Both the position numbers and the translations under genes were made by a program. This document shows positions 34,451 to 42,383 of a stretch of DNA of 64,000 nucleotides, in pieces. The stretch covers positions 62,001 to 126,000 of the forward strand of contig NZ_SLWA01000006.1 in NCBI RefSeq assembly GCF_004345565.1, read 5' to 3'. Below the pieces are notes generated by a model, which saw only the letters and a program-made list of their open reading frames with translations, was not told the DNA's origin and did no database searches. This DNA comes from Flavobacterium circumlabens. Lineage in GTDB: Bacteria > Bacteroidota > Bacteroidia > Flavobacteriales > Flavobacteriaceae. The first letter of the stretch is position 1, and each line of letters opens with the position of its first letter.

Positions 34451-35518
34451 TTAAGATTTATAATCCTCAAACGCATCCAGAATCAATTTATTTTCAACGG
34501 ATTGATTAATTTTGATTTTACCGATTCCTTCAATCAGGGCAAATTGAATTAAACCGTACTCGTTTTTTTTGTCGTGAATAAGCAATTCCAGGATCGGTTC
34601 AATATCATTTTCTTCGACCTGAACATCATCATATATGTTTTTGATTGCTGCTTTTATTTCAGCATATTCGGCTGCAGTAATTAAGTTTTTATGCAATGAA
34701 ATATAACTTTCCAGAATCATTCCGATGGCAATTGCCTCGCCGTGCAGTAAAGTCTTTTTGGTTTCGCTTTCTAAAAAGTAACTTTCGATCGCATGCCCTA
34801 AGGTATGACCGAAATTCAGCGCTTTACGGATATTTTTTTCGGTTGGATCCTGAATAACAATTTCATTTTTAATTTCAACAGAGCGATAAATCAATTCATC
34901 AAAATCGGCATAATCAATTGATTTTAGGTCTAAAAACTGTCTCCAGTATGCGGCATCATAAATAAGGCCGTGTTTTAGCATTTCTGCCAGTCCTGAACGC
35001 ATTTCGCTTTGCGATAAAGTCTCCAGATAATCCGTATCAATCAATACCATTTGCGGTACATTAATAACGCCAATCTGGTTTTTCAGATTTCCCAAATCTA
35101 CTCCGGTTTTTCCTCCAACGGAAGCATCAACCATAGATAATAAGGTAGTCGGAATATTGATAAAGTCAACGCCGCGTTTGAAAGTAGAAGCCACAAATCC
35201 GCCTAGATCGGTCACAACACCGCCGCCCAGGTTAATTACAAGCGATTTTCTGTCGGCACCCAGTTCTGTCAGGACATTCCAGATTTCGATACAGGTTTCG
35301 ATATTTTTATTGATTTCGCCCGATTCAAATTCGATTATTTCTATCGTTAAATCAGTTTCAAGTAAGGGCAAAAATTTAGGTAAGCAATGCTCATTTGTTT
35401 CATTATCAACTATAATAAACAAATTAGAGTATTTATTTTCTTTTAAATGTGTATTTAAAGCTTCGTATGCATTTTGGTTAAAATGCACCAGATAATTATT
35501 GGCCTGAATAGATTGCAT
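34451..35518 (-). CDS. aroB: 3-dehydroquinate synthase
   Basis: AroB makes 3-dehydroquinate from DAHP in the shikimate pathway and needs NAD and a divalent metal such as zinc. The 355-residue protein has NLGGGVVTDLGGFVASTFKR, NIPTTLLSMVDASVGGKTGV, DLGNLKNQIG, GLAEMLKHGLIYD, and the metal-binding region RKALNFGHTLGHAIES with LLHGEAIAIGM. All are standard. It is divergent from the proline dehydrogenase gene and stands alone. Confidence 0.97.
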   Translation of the reverse strand: MQSIQANNYLVHFNQNAYEALNTHLKENKYSNLFIIVDNETNEHCLPKFLPLLETDLTIEIIEFESGEINKNIETCIEIWNVLTELGADRKSLVINLGGGVVTDLGGFVASTFKRGVDFINIPTTLLSMVDASVGGKTGVDLGNLKNQIGVINVPQMVLIDTDYLETLSQSEMRSGLAEMLKHGLIYDAAYWRQFLDLKSIDYADFDELIYRSVEIKNEIVIQDPTEKNIRKALNFGHTLGHAIESYFLESETKKTLLHGEAIAIGMILESYISLHKNLITAAEYAEIKAAIKNIYDDVQVEENDIEPILELLIHDKKNEYGLIQFALIEGIGKIKINQSVENKLILDAFEDYKS

Positions 35519-35583
35519 ATTTTTTTGGTTAATTGAAACCGCAAAATAAGGCTTTTTTAACTAGATAATATTGAAACTCTGTC

Positions 35584-35591
35584 TATATTTG
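35584..35591 (+). promoter_or_regulatory. -7 promoter element (TATATTTG)
   Basis: TATATTTG lies 18 bases before the ATG of proline dehydrogenase. No TTG at 17-23 bases upstream is visible, so the -33 part is weak or regulated. Confidence 0.5.
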
Positions 35592-35609
35592 CACAAAAAA
35601 ATAACCTAA

Positions 35610-36779
35610 ATGGAAAAAATATTCGACAATACTCAGGTTGCATTTTCGTTAAAAAGCGATACGGAACTTGACAGAGCTTATTTTCTTTTTAAAATGATCG
35701 ACAGCGAACCCTTAGTGAGGATAGGAACTGCTGTTACTAATTTTGCTATTAAAGCACACTTACCAGTAGAAGGATTAATCCGTGCAACTGTTTTTGACCA
35801 CTTTTGCGGTGGTATAAACGAAGACGATTGTATTACCGTAGTAGACAAAATGTTTACCAAAGGCGTTTCATCTGTTTTAGATTATTCAGTTGAAGGAAAA
35901 GAAGAAGAAGAGCAGTTTGATGCTGCTTTGGAAATGACATTAAAAACGATAGAATTTGCTAAAGAACGTTTAGCGATTCCGTTTGCAGTTTTTAAACCAA
36001 CAGGTTTAGGTCGTTTTGAGCTGTATGAAAAGTTAGGCGAAAAACAAACATTATCTCCGGCAGAACAGGCAGAATGGGATAGAGTAGTAGCCCGTTTTGA
36101 CAAGGTTTGCAGTGAAGCGCACAGCAAAGATGTTTCTTTATTGATTGATGGTGAAGAAAGCTGGATGCAGGATGCTGCTGACGATTTGGTTACCGATATG
36201 ATGCGCAAATACAATAAAGAGAAAGCGATTGTTTTTAATACGTTACAAATGTACCGTTGGGATCGTTTGGATTATTTGAAAAAACTGCATGACGTTGCCA
36301 AAAAAGAAGGTTTCTTTATTGGAATGAAACTGGTTCGTGGCGCTTACATGGAAAAAGAAAACAAAAGAGCCGAAGAAAAGAACTATGTTTCTCCAATTTG
36401 TGTTTCTAAAGAAGCAACAGATGAAAACTATGATCATGCGGTACGTTATATGCTGGATCATTTAGATACCATGTCAATTTTTGCCGGAACTCATAACGAA
36501 TTGAGTTCTTATAAATTGATGGAAATGATGCAGGAAAAAGGAATTGCCAAAAACGATAACAGAATCTGGTTCGGTCAATTATACGGAATGAGCGATAATA
36601 TCAGCTACAACTTAGCCGAAAACGGTTATAACGACGCTAAATATTTACCTTTCGGCCCTGTAAAAGATGTTATGCCGTACCTGATCCGTCGTGCCGAGGA
36701 AAATACATCTGTGGCAGGTCAGACCAGTCGTGAATTATCGATGATTAAAGCAGAACGCAAAAGAAGAAAAGGAAAATAA
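35610..36779 (+). CDS. Proline dehydrogenase
   Basis: This 389-residue protein is a monofunctional proline dehydrogenase, the FAD-dependent first step of proline use at the membrane. The beta/alpha-barrel motifs are visible: MKLVRGAYMEKENKRAEEKN (FAD/substrate segment), FAGTHNELSSYKLMEMM, IWFGQLYGMSDNISYNLAEN, YLPFGPVKDVMPYLIRRAEE and NTSVAGQ. It is divergent from aroB, with a TATATTTG box upstream and tandem terminators downstream. Confidence 0.95.
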   Translation: MEKIFDNTQVAFSLKSDTELDRAYFLFKMIDSEPLVRIGTAVTNFAIKAHLPVEGLIRATVFDHFCGGINEDDCITVVDKMFTKGVSSVLDYSVEGKEEEEQFDAALEMTLKTIEFAKERLAIPFAVFKPTGLGRFELYEKLGEKQTLSPAEQAEWDRVVARFDKVCSEAHSKDVSLLIDGEESWMQDAADDLVTDMMRKYNKEKAIVFNTLQMYRWDRLDYLKKLHDVAKKEGFFIGMKLVRGAYMEKENKRAEEKNYVSPICVSKEATDENYDHAVRYMLDHLDTMSIFAGTHNELSSYKLMEMMQEKGIAKNDNRIWFGQLYGMSDNISYNLAENGYNDAKYLPFGPVKDVMPYLIRRAEENTSVAGQTSRELSMIKAERKRRKGK

Positions 36780-36793
36780 AATACATTTACCAG

Positions 36794-36822
36794 ACCCGAC
36801 AGGTTTTTGAAACCTGTCGGGT
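36794..36822 (+). terminator. Rho-independent terminator
   Basis: The stem ACCCGACAGGTTT / AAACCTGTCGGGT has 13 bp with a 3-base loop. The T-run is short, but it follows the proline dehydrogenase stop by 14 bases. Confidence 0.85.
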
Positions 36823-36840
36823 TTAAAATTCCAAAAAATA

Positions 36841-36889
36841 AAAAAAAATCCAAATTCCAATCATAACAATTGGAATTTGGATTTTTTTT
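36841..36889. terminator. Second, bidirectional terminator (ATTCCAA family)
   Basis: AAAAAAATCCAAATTCCAAT and ATTGGAATTTGGATTTTTTT form a long palindrome with a 7-base loop and flanking A- and T-runs. The arms share the ATTGGAATTTGGA core with the hairpin at 5871-5924. ATTGGAATTT motifs continue for another 30 bases downstream. Confidence 0.85.
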
Positions 36890-36920
36890 ATTGGAATTTA
36901 TAATTCCGTTTATTGGAATT

Positions 36921-38234
36921 TTAGAACGAAACCTGACATTGCAAAACTACTGTTCCCAGACGGTCACTTTGGGTATATTTCCCAACTAATGATTTGTCGT
37001 AGATAGCTCTGTTTTGGTAATTCAAACTAAATTTTGGTCCAAAAGTTCCGGTGGTGTAATAGTTTGCTCCAATTTCATACATCGTCATTGGAGTTTCTAA
37101 AGCATCCAAAGCTGCAATTTGGGTTGCTACATAAGGCTGAAAGCGTCCTTTTTTTGTTTCACTGGAAGATTTAGCAAATAAATACCCCAATTGGGCGTAA
37201 TAGATATTTCCGGTTCCCACACCAATAAAACCAGCGCCTGAACCGTTTATAAGCGTATTATCGCCAACAGCAGGATTTGGCGTAGAAACAGACTGAATGT
37301 AGTTTTTACCGTAATCATTGTTGTTGTAAGAAGCATAGGCCGTGATTGCATCTCCTTTATCGCTAATCGGACTATCGTAGAACACATCAAATCCTAAAAC
37401 TTTCATATCGTTATAAGCTACTGTAGCATCCGGTTTTAAATGCCACATCGCTTTTGCCTGCGTCATATAACCCAGTGCCAGGTTGAAAACCTTTTTGGTT
37501 CCCAGGTAAGTTCCTCTGTGATACGGATCTTCGATAGCTTCTTTGTCTAAAAAAGAATAGGTAAGAATCCCTGAATATTGGGCACGTGGGGTTTCTGTAC
37601 TCAAAGTGGAATTAACACCCAGGTTGTTTACGTTATTTCTATACGGATTTGTTATGGCTGCCCTGTAATTAAATTTCCCTAAATATCCTTTGGCATAAAT
37701 ACTTAAATTTCTATTTCCAAAAGTAGAGGAGGTATTGATAAACTGCTGATACATTGGGGTATCTAATGTAAGTTGTGTCGCAGAGCTGTTGGCAGAGTAT
37801 CTCGTTGTTCCTGCTCCCCAGGCTGTTAAGCCTCCGCCAATATGAAGTTTATCACTAAAATGATATTCTCCAATTGCATCCATAATAGAAAGCGGTGCAT
37901 TGGAAGGACCCGAATTTTGCTGAAAATTGATATTATTCTGACCTAACTGAAGGTGAAAGAAAATATTCTCTGTCAGCATACCCATTGCTTGTAAACGCAA
38001 ACGTCTGATGACAATGTCGTAGGTTTCATCAACTTCGTTTGTTCCGACTTTACTTCCCGGATTGAGTTCAGAATATCTTCCCCAAACCTGAAGGTTCATT
38101 CCAAATTTGATGTATTGCGAACCGTCCGGTTTTAGATTGATGACGTTAAAAGGTTTCTCCTGTCCGATGGCACAAAAAATGTTCAGCATTAGTAGTGCAG
38201 CCACTAAAATGCTTTTCTGCTTAGATTTTATCAT
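36921..38234 (-). CDS. Outer-membrane porin-like protein
   Basis: I place the start at ATG 38234, giving 437 residues with a signal peptide (MIKSKQKSILVAALLMLNIF, then CAIGQ). The longer frame from 38324 would overlap the ABC exporter gene by 53 bases and put 30 residues before the signal. The mature protein is beta-rich with alternating aromatic strands (IKFGMNLQVWGRYSELNPGS, IVIRRLRLQAMGMLTENIFF, KFNYRAAITNPYRNN) and ends in the aromatic strand VVLQCQVSF. This fits an O/P-type porin, a family that includes phosphate-selective porins. The solute is unknown. Confidence 0.82.
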   Translation of the reverse strand: MIKSKQKSILVAALLMLNIFCAIGQEKPFNVINLKPDGSQYIKFGMNLQVWGRYSELNPGSKVGTNEVDETYDIVIRRLRLQAMGMLTENIFFHLQLGQNNINFQQNSGPSNAPLSIMDAIGEYHFSDKLHIGGGLTAWGAGTTRYSANSSATQLTLDTPMYQQFINTSSTFGNRNLSIYAKGYLGKFNYRAAITNPYRNNVNNLGVNSTLSTETPRAQYSGILTYSFLDKEAIEDPYHRGTYLGTKKVFNLALGYMTQAKAMWHLKPDATVAYNDMKVLGFDVFYDSPISDKGDAITAYASYNNNDYGKNYIQSVSTPNPAVGDNTLINGSGAGFIGVGTGNIYYAQLGYLFAKSSSETKKGRFQPYVATQIAALDALETPMTMYEIGANYYTTGTFGPKFSLNYQNRAIYDKSLVGKYTQSDRLGTVVLQCQVSF

Positions 38235-38271
38235 TAAAAAGGCGTTTAAGTTATTTGAATTTTCGTTTTGA

Positions 38272-40056
38272 TTAAGAGTTGCTAAACTGAAGATTGCTAA
38301 GGTTTTTGTAAATTCCGTTTTCAAGATTTATTAATTCCTGATGTGTACCTTCTTCCGTTATTTTTCCGTTGTCTAAAACTAAAATTTTATCTGCATTTCT
38401 AATAGTCGAAAGGCGGTGCGCAATAATAATGCTTGTTCTTCCTTCCATTAAAACTTCTAACGCTTCCTGAACTAATTTTTCGCTTTCACTGTCTAAGGAT
38501 GAAGTCGCTTCATCTAAAATCAAAATACTTGGGTTTTTAAGCAAGGCTCTTGCAATAGCAATACGCTGACGCTGACCGCCGGATAATTTTACGCCGCGTT
38601 CTCCGACTACAGTTTCGAATTTCTCCGGGAAACCGTCTACAAAGTTAAAGGCATTGGCTTGTTTGGCAGCCTTGATGATTTCTTCATCTGTTGCATCCGG
38701 TTTTCCGTAAGCGATGTTTTCTTTGATCGTTCCTCCGAATAAAATCACATCCTGCGGAACGATACTCATATTGCCACGAAGATTTTCTAAATCATAATCG
38801 TAGATATCTTTTCCATCAATGGTAATTTCCCCTGATGTAATATCGTAGAAACGCAGTAGTAAGGATGAAATAGTAGATTTACCGGCACCACTCGGACCAA
38901 CAATCGCAATTTTCTGACCAAATTCTGCGGTGAAATTTACATTTTTCAATACCTGGATTTCTTTTCTGGAAGGATAGGTAAAAGCGACATTTTTGAAGGA
39001 AACATTTCCTTTAATTTTCTCTGAAATCGCATTTTTATCTGAATTGATTTTCTCCGGAGTTTCATCCAGCAATTCAAATACTCTTTCTGTTGCTCCGATT
39101 GCTTTTTGAATCTGCGCATATAACTCGGCAATTCCTCCAAAAGAAGCTCCTACAAACGTAGAATACAAGACAAATGAAATCAATTGTCCAACACTCATTT
39201 CTCCGGCAATACTCAAACGAACCCCGTACCAAACCACGGCAACGATAGCTCCGAATAAGCAGAAAATAATAAATGAGGCAAAATAACCACGGTATTTTCC
39301 GCCTTTGATGGCCAGTTTTACCACCTCATTGATTTTACCTTTATAACGGGCCACTTCGTACCATTCGTTGGCAAACGCTTTTACAATACTGATGCCCTGC
39401 ATGGTTTCTTCTACAATTACCTGACTTTCGGCCACCTGATCCTGTACCTGTTTGGAATATTTTCTGATAAAACGCCCAAAAATTACAGCGGCAATCGCAA
39501 CTAACGGTACAACAGCCAGCATTAACAGCGTTAATTTTAAACTTTCAGTAGCCAGTAAAATAACGCCGCCAATAATTAATATGAATTGACGTAAAAATTC
39601 AGCAATGGTAGACGTTAAAGTATCCTGAATTTGAGTAATATCAGCACTAATACGACTGTTTAGTTCACCAACTCTTTTCTGGGAAAAGAAAGTCATGGGC
39701 AGTTTTACCAAATTAGTGTAGAGAGACAAGCGTAAGTTGGCTAAAGTGTTTTCTGTAAAATTGACAAACAAAGACAGTCTGAAAAAAGAACAGAAAGATT
39801 GTAAAAACAAAATTACAATTAATCCTAAAGCAATTCTGTTTGCCTGATCATTGTCTTTGTTTTTTACGCAGTCAATCAGCATTCCCATTAATTTAGGAAA
39901 GGCGAGGGCAGTGGCTCCGGTAAGTAAAAGGAAAACCAGACCAACATAAAATTTCCATTGGTGATTTCCTGCATATTTGAATATTATTTTTGCTTTGTTA
40001 AGAGAAGTAGCGGTAATTTTTGATTTTGGTAAATCGTTTTCCTGATATCTTGGCAT
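38272..40056 (-). CDS. ABC exporter, MsbA-like (fused permease and ATPase)
   Basis: This 594-residue half-transporter has about six membrane helices in residues 30-330 and an ATPase domain after 350. The ATPase shows Walker A IVGPSGAGKSTISS, the Q-loop SIVPQDVILFGG, signature KLSGGQRQRIAIARALL and Walker B ILILDEATSSLDSES, with an H-loop in IIAHRLSTIRNAD. The family exports lipids, drugs or lipid A precursors; the substrate cannot be told. It ends 38 bases before the porin start and may be co-transcribed with it. Confidence 0.92.
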   Translation of the reverse strand: MPRYQENDLPKSKITATSLNKAKIIFKYAGNHQWKFYVGLVFLLLTGATALAFPKLMGMLIDCVKNKDNDQANRIALGLIVILFLQSFCSFFRLSLFVNFTENTLANLRLSLYTNLVKLPMTFFSQKRVGELNSRISADITQIQDTLTSTIAEFLRQFILIIGGVILLATESLKLTLLMLAVVPLVAIAAVIFGRFIRKYSKQVQDQVAESQVIVEETMQGISIVKAFANEWYEVARYKGKINEVVKLAIKGGKYRGYFASFIIFCLFGAIVAVVWYGVRLSIAGEMSVGQLISFVLYSTFVGASFGGIAELYAQIQKAIGATERVFELLDETPEKINSDKNAISEKIKGNVSFKNVAFTYPSRKEIQVLKNVNFTAEFGQKIAIVGPSGAGKSTISSLLLRFYDITSGEITIDGKDIYDYDLENLRGNMSIVPQDVILFGGTIKENIAYGKPDATDEEIIKAAKQANAFNFVDGFPEKFETVVGERGVKLSGGQRQRIAIARALLKNPSILILDEATSSLDSESEKLVQEALEVLMEGRTSIIIAHRLSTIRNADKILVLDNGKITEEGTHQELINLENGIYKNLSNLQFSNS

Positions 40057-40252
40057 CTGAATATAGTATTAAGGTATGCAAATGTATGATTATAGCCCCT
40101 CAATACAAAAGATAATTCTAAATTAGCTTTCGTGATTTAATATTTTAACTAAATCGGGGTAAAATGTATTTTTTATTTCTGAATTAAAAACCTCTAAAAG
40201 AGAGTAATAAAAAGAAACTGTAAAAAATATTTCATTTTTTTTCTAAATATGC

Positions 40253-40282
40253 TTGCAAATACAAATTCTAGCTGTATATTTG
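40253..40282 (+). promoter_or_regulatory. Promoter of tRNA-Val
   Basis: TTG at 40253-40255 and TATATTTG at 40275-40282 are 19 bases apart, an exact match to the flavobacterial consensus. The tRNA begins 38 bases downstream. Confidence 0.8.
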
Positions 40283-40320
40283 CACTCGCAATCACAAAAT
40301 GATAGCAGCCTAATAAAATA

Positions 40321-40395
40321 GGGCGATTAGCTCAGCTGGTTCAGAGCACCTCGTTTACACCGAGGGGGTCGGGGGTTCGAACCCCTCATCGCCCA
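40321..40395 (+). tRNA. tRNA-Val (anticodon TAC)
   Basis: A complete cloverleaf can be drawn. The acceptor stem is GGGCGAT / ATCGCCC with discriminator A, the D-arm begins GCTCAGCTGG, and the anticodon stem-loop is CCTCG-TTTACAC-CGAGG with anticodon TAC. The T-arm is GGGGG-TTCGAAC-CCCTC. The CCA end is not encoded. The 3' end is the insertion point of the element that follows; a serine recombinase gene reads into its last 10 bases from the other strand. Confidence 0.98.
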
Positions 40396-41909
40396 CTTTG
40401 AGGGATACTTGAAAAAGTATCCCTCTTTTTTTGGTATATAAGGTATCCCTTTTCCTCCATTTTACTGGCATTATGCGATAACATATCCATCATTGTAGGT
40501 GTTCGATAGATACCATTTTCATAGTACAAGTTATTGTTGAACACCATGTTTACAAATTCTCTTTTCTGCAAAGTATCAGATTTTGTATAAACGTATCGCA
40601 TATCGGATAACATATCAAGATTAGTATCTAAAACTTCGAAAACTTTCCCCTGATTAGCACTAAGTCTTTCAATTGCTGCTTCTAGGTTTAAAATTTGACC
40701 ACTGTAAACTGGATACCATCTATCATAAGTGTCTTTGTTGATTTCGTCTTTGAACCACTTTTCTTCAACTGTATTCAGTTTTTGTTGTACTTCATCTAGT
40801 TCGTGCTTTTTCTCGACTGCTTTTTTCTTATTAACTTTCAGTTCAAGTTCAATCGTAGAATAACAATTATTTCTGATTCCTTTGATATTCATTTCAGAAA
40901 TACTCATAAGATCACAAGCGTTTAAAAACTGTTCATGTGCCTTAATTGCACTTATATTATTGTGTTTGGAATGCTTGCATTTGTAGTAGTAAAAGTACTT
41001 ACCTGATTTACTACGTGATGGAGCACCAGTCAGTGGAACTCCACAGTGACATTTCAAAACGCCTCTAAGTGGAATATCATCATCAACGACAACTTTTACT
41101 TTATCTTCTTTCTTCATTTTGCCTTGTACCATCTGCCAAGATGTTTTATCTATAATGGCTTCATGTATTGCAGGAAAAAGTCCTCCAGGCAAATCTTTAA
41201 AAGGTTCAACTCTGACAAGTCCTGCATAAACAGGATTTGCAAGTACGCGATCAACAGCCATATTGCCTTTTCTATCAAAGCCCAATTCATAAGCTTTCTC
41301 CTTGATTTTATACAAAGGCACATCCCGAAGAAACATATCATATAGAATGCGTACCACTTTTGCTTCTTCTTCGTTAATTTCAAGATGACGTTCTTTTCCT
41401 TCTCCTACTTTCCTATAACCAAAAGGTTTTTCTCTTGTCAAAAATCGTCCTTCTTTTGCTCGGGCGGTATATAGTCCACCTCGAACTTTTATACTTCTGT
41501 TGATATTATCTTCCTCAGCAAGTAGTAGTTGTAAACCTGCTCTGAAAAAACTTCCTGGTGTATCATAGTCGAAAGTGATTCCTTCTGTTACACTAACAAT
41601 TTGAATACTATATTTCTTTTGAAATTGTTTGACCATATTCATGGCTTCACCTGCATCTCTACTAAAACGGTCGAGCTGATCCACAAGTAAATAATCTACG
41701 GATTTATAATGCTTGGCGATAAAAATTTGTAATTTTATAAAATCAGGACGATCAAAAGTTTTGGCACTTTTCCCCCTGTCTATAAAGGTATCGACCAATT
41801 GTATATTGTGATGTTGTATATATTGATCGGTATACAGTTCCTGCCTTTCAATTGAACCATTACTTTGTCCCAATTGACTAAATCTCAAATATCTAATCGC
41901 TCTCTTCAT
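40386..41909 (-). CDS. Large serine recombinase (integrase)
   Basis: This 507-residue protein has a resolvase catalytic domain at about residues 1-150 with the nucleophile Ser11 in YLRFSQLGQS and VDQLDRFSRDAGEAMNMV. A recombinase domain follows (about 165-290: KPFGYRKVGEGKERHLEINE, ANPVYAGLVRVEPF). Next come a zinc ribbon (LKCHCGVPLTGAPSRSKSGK…YYKCKHSKHN) and a coiled coil at about 355-430. The layout fits phage-type integrases. The last codons (…IPQSGR, stop) lie in the tRNA-Val terminator and acceptor stem, so this 3' end was apparently created by integration. The start overlaps a 51-residue ORF. Confidence 0.95.
   Translation of the reverse strand: MKRAIRYLRFSQLGQSNGSIERQELYTDQYIQHHNIQLVDTFIDRGKSAKTFDRPDFIKLQIFIAKHYKSVDYLLVDQLDRFSRDAGEAMNMVKQFQKKYSIQIVSVTEGITFDYDTPGSFFRAGLQLLLAEEDNINRSIKVRGGLYTARAKEGRFLTREKPFGYRKVGEGKERHLEINEEEAKVVRILYDMFLRDVPLYKIKEKAYELGFDRKGNMAVDRVLANPVYAGLVRVEPFKDLPGGLFPAIHEAIIDKTSWQMVQGKMKKEDKVKVVVDDDIPLRGVLKCHCGVPLTGAPSRSKSGKYFYYYKCKHSKHNNISAIKAHEQFLNACDLMSISEMNIKGIRNNCYSTIELELKVNKKKAVEKKHELDEVQQKLNTVEEKWFKDEINKDTYDRWYPVYSGQILNLEAAIERLSANQGKVFEVLDTNLDMLSDMRYVYTKSDTLQKREFVNMVFNNNLYYENGIYRTPTMMDMLSHNASKMEEKGYLIYQKKRDTFSSIPQSGR
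40400..40432 (+). terminator. Terminator of tRNA-Val, inside the recombinase 3' end
   Basis: The stem GAGGGATACTT / AAGTATCCCTC with a 4-base loop is followed by seven T. It is 4 bases after the tRNA. Because the recombinase frame reads through it on the other strand, its arms also encode the last residues of the recombinase. Confidence 0.9.
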
Positions 41910-42048
41910 AAACTTGTTTTAATGTAATTGACACAATAATCTCAACCAATAAATTTACAAATTTTTCTTCTTTTTCTCTTTCTATCTCATCATAAATTTT
42001 TGAGATAATTTCTTCTTTTTCAGCTGTTTGCTTTTCTAAATTATCCAT
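41893..42048 (-). CDS. Small charged helical protein coupled to the recombinase (51 residues)
   Basis: A short frame starts at ATG 42048 after an unusually good Shine-Dalgarno sequence for this phylum (AAGGAGGT, 6 bases upstream). It encodes 51 residues: MDNLEKQTAEKEEIISKIYD, then a Glu/Lys-rich helix and a hydrophobic LLVEIIVSITL. The stop overlaps the recombinase start by 17 bases, so the two are probably translationally coupled. A helical partner of the integrase (for example a directionality factor or a stabiliser) is a reasonable guess. I do not recognise the family. Confidence 0.65.
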   Translation of the reverse strand: MDNLEKQTAEKEEIISKIYDEIEREKEEKFVNLLVEIIVSITLKQVYEESD

Positions 42049-42383
42049 TTTTTACCTCCTTACTTTAATATAAATTTTCAAATACTTGTAATAGTACCCT
42101 TGAATTTATAAAATAGATTTAGTGTTTTCCCTCTGATAGTATTCAAAGGAAGTGTTTGTCATCACATGGCTTATTAAAGCCAATTTTTAAAACCGTTTTT
42201 TTATTAAATAAAGACACTCCCTTCCTTTGGTCGAGAAAGTCTTTATTTAACCAAAGCGGTAGTTGCAATTTGGCAGATAAACTCCTTTTCAATCCATATA
42301 TCTACCAAAACGCAAGTCATTAACAGGAGGGTATTAGTACCCTCTTCTTAGAATCTTCTTTTTGTCTAAATCAATTAGCATTA
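42049..42383. other. Intergenic region of the element with an inverted repeat
   Basis: The region between the 51-residue ORF and the relaxase holds an inverted repeat with arms TTAAATAAAGAC at 42204-42215 and GTCTTTATTTAA at 42239-42250. Outer bases ACCG…CGGT partly extend it. A second small hairpin, GAGGGTA-TTAG-TACCCTC, lies near 42330-42350. No long frame is present. The repeat could be a terminator, an att-related site or a transfer-origin remnant; position downstream of the relaxase makes an origin less likely. Confidence 0.5.

Noticed and set aside
38235..38324. Longer porin start at 38324
   Set aside because: It overlaps the ABC exporter gene and puts 30 residues before the signal peptide.
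42204..42250. Transfer origin of the element
   Set aside because: The inverted repeat lies downstream of the relaxase, whereas Bacteroidota origins are upstream of mobA, which is truncated here. It is kept as a plain repeat.
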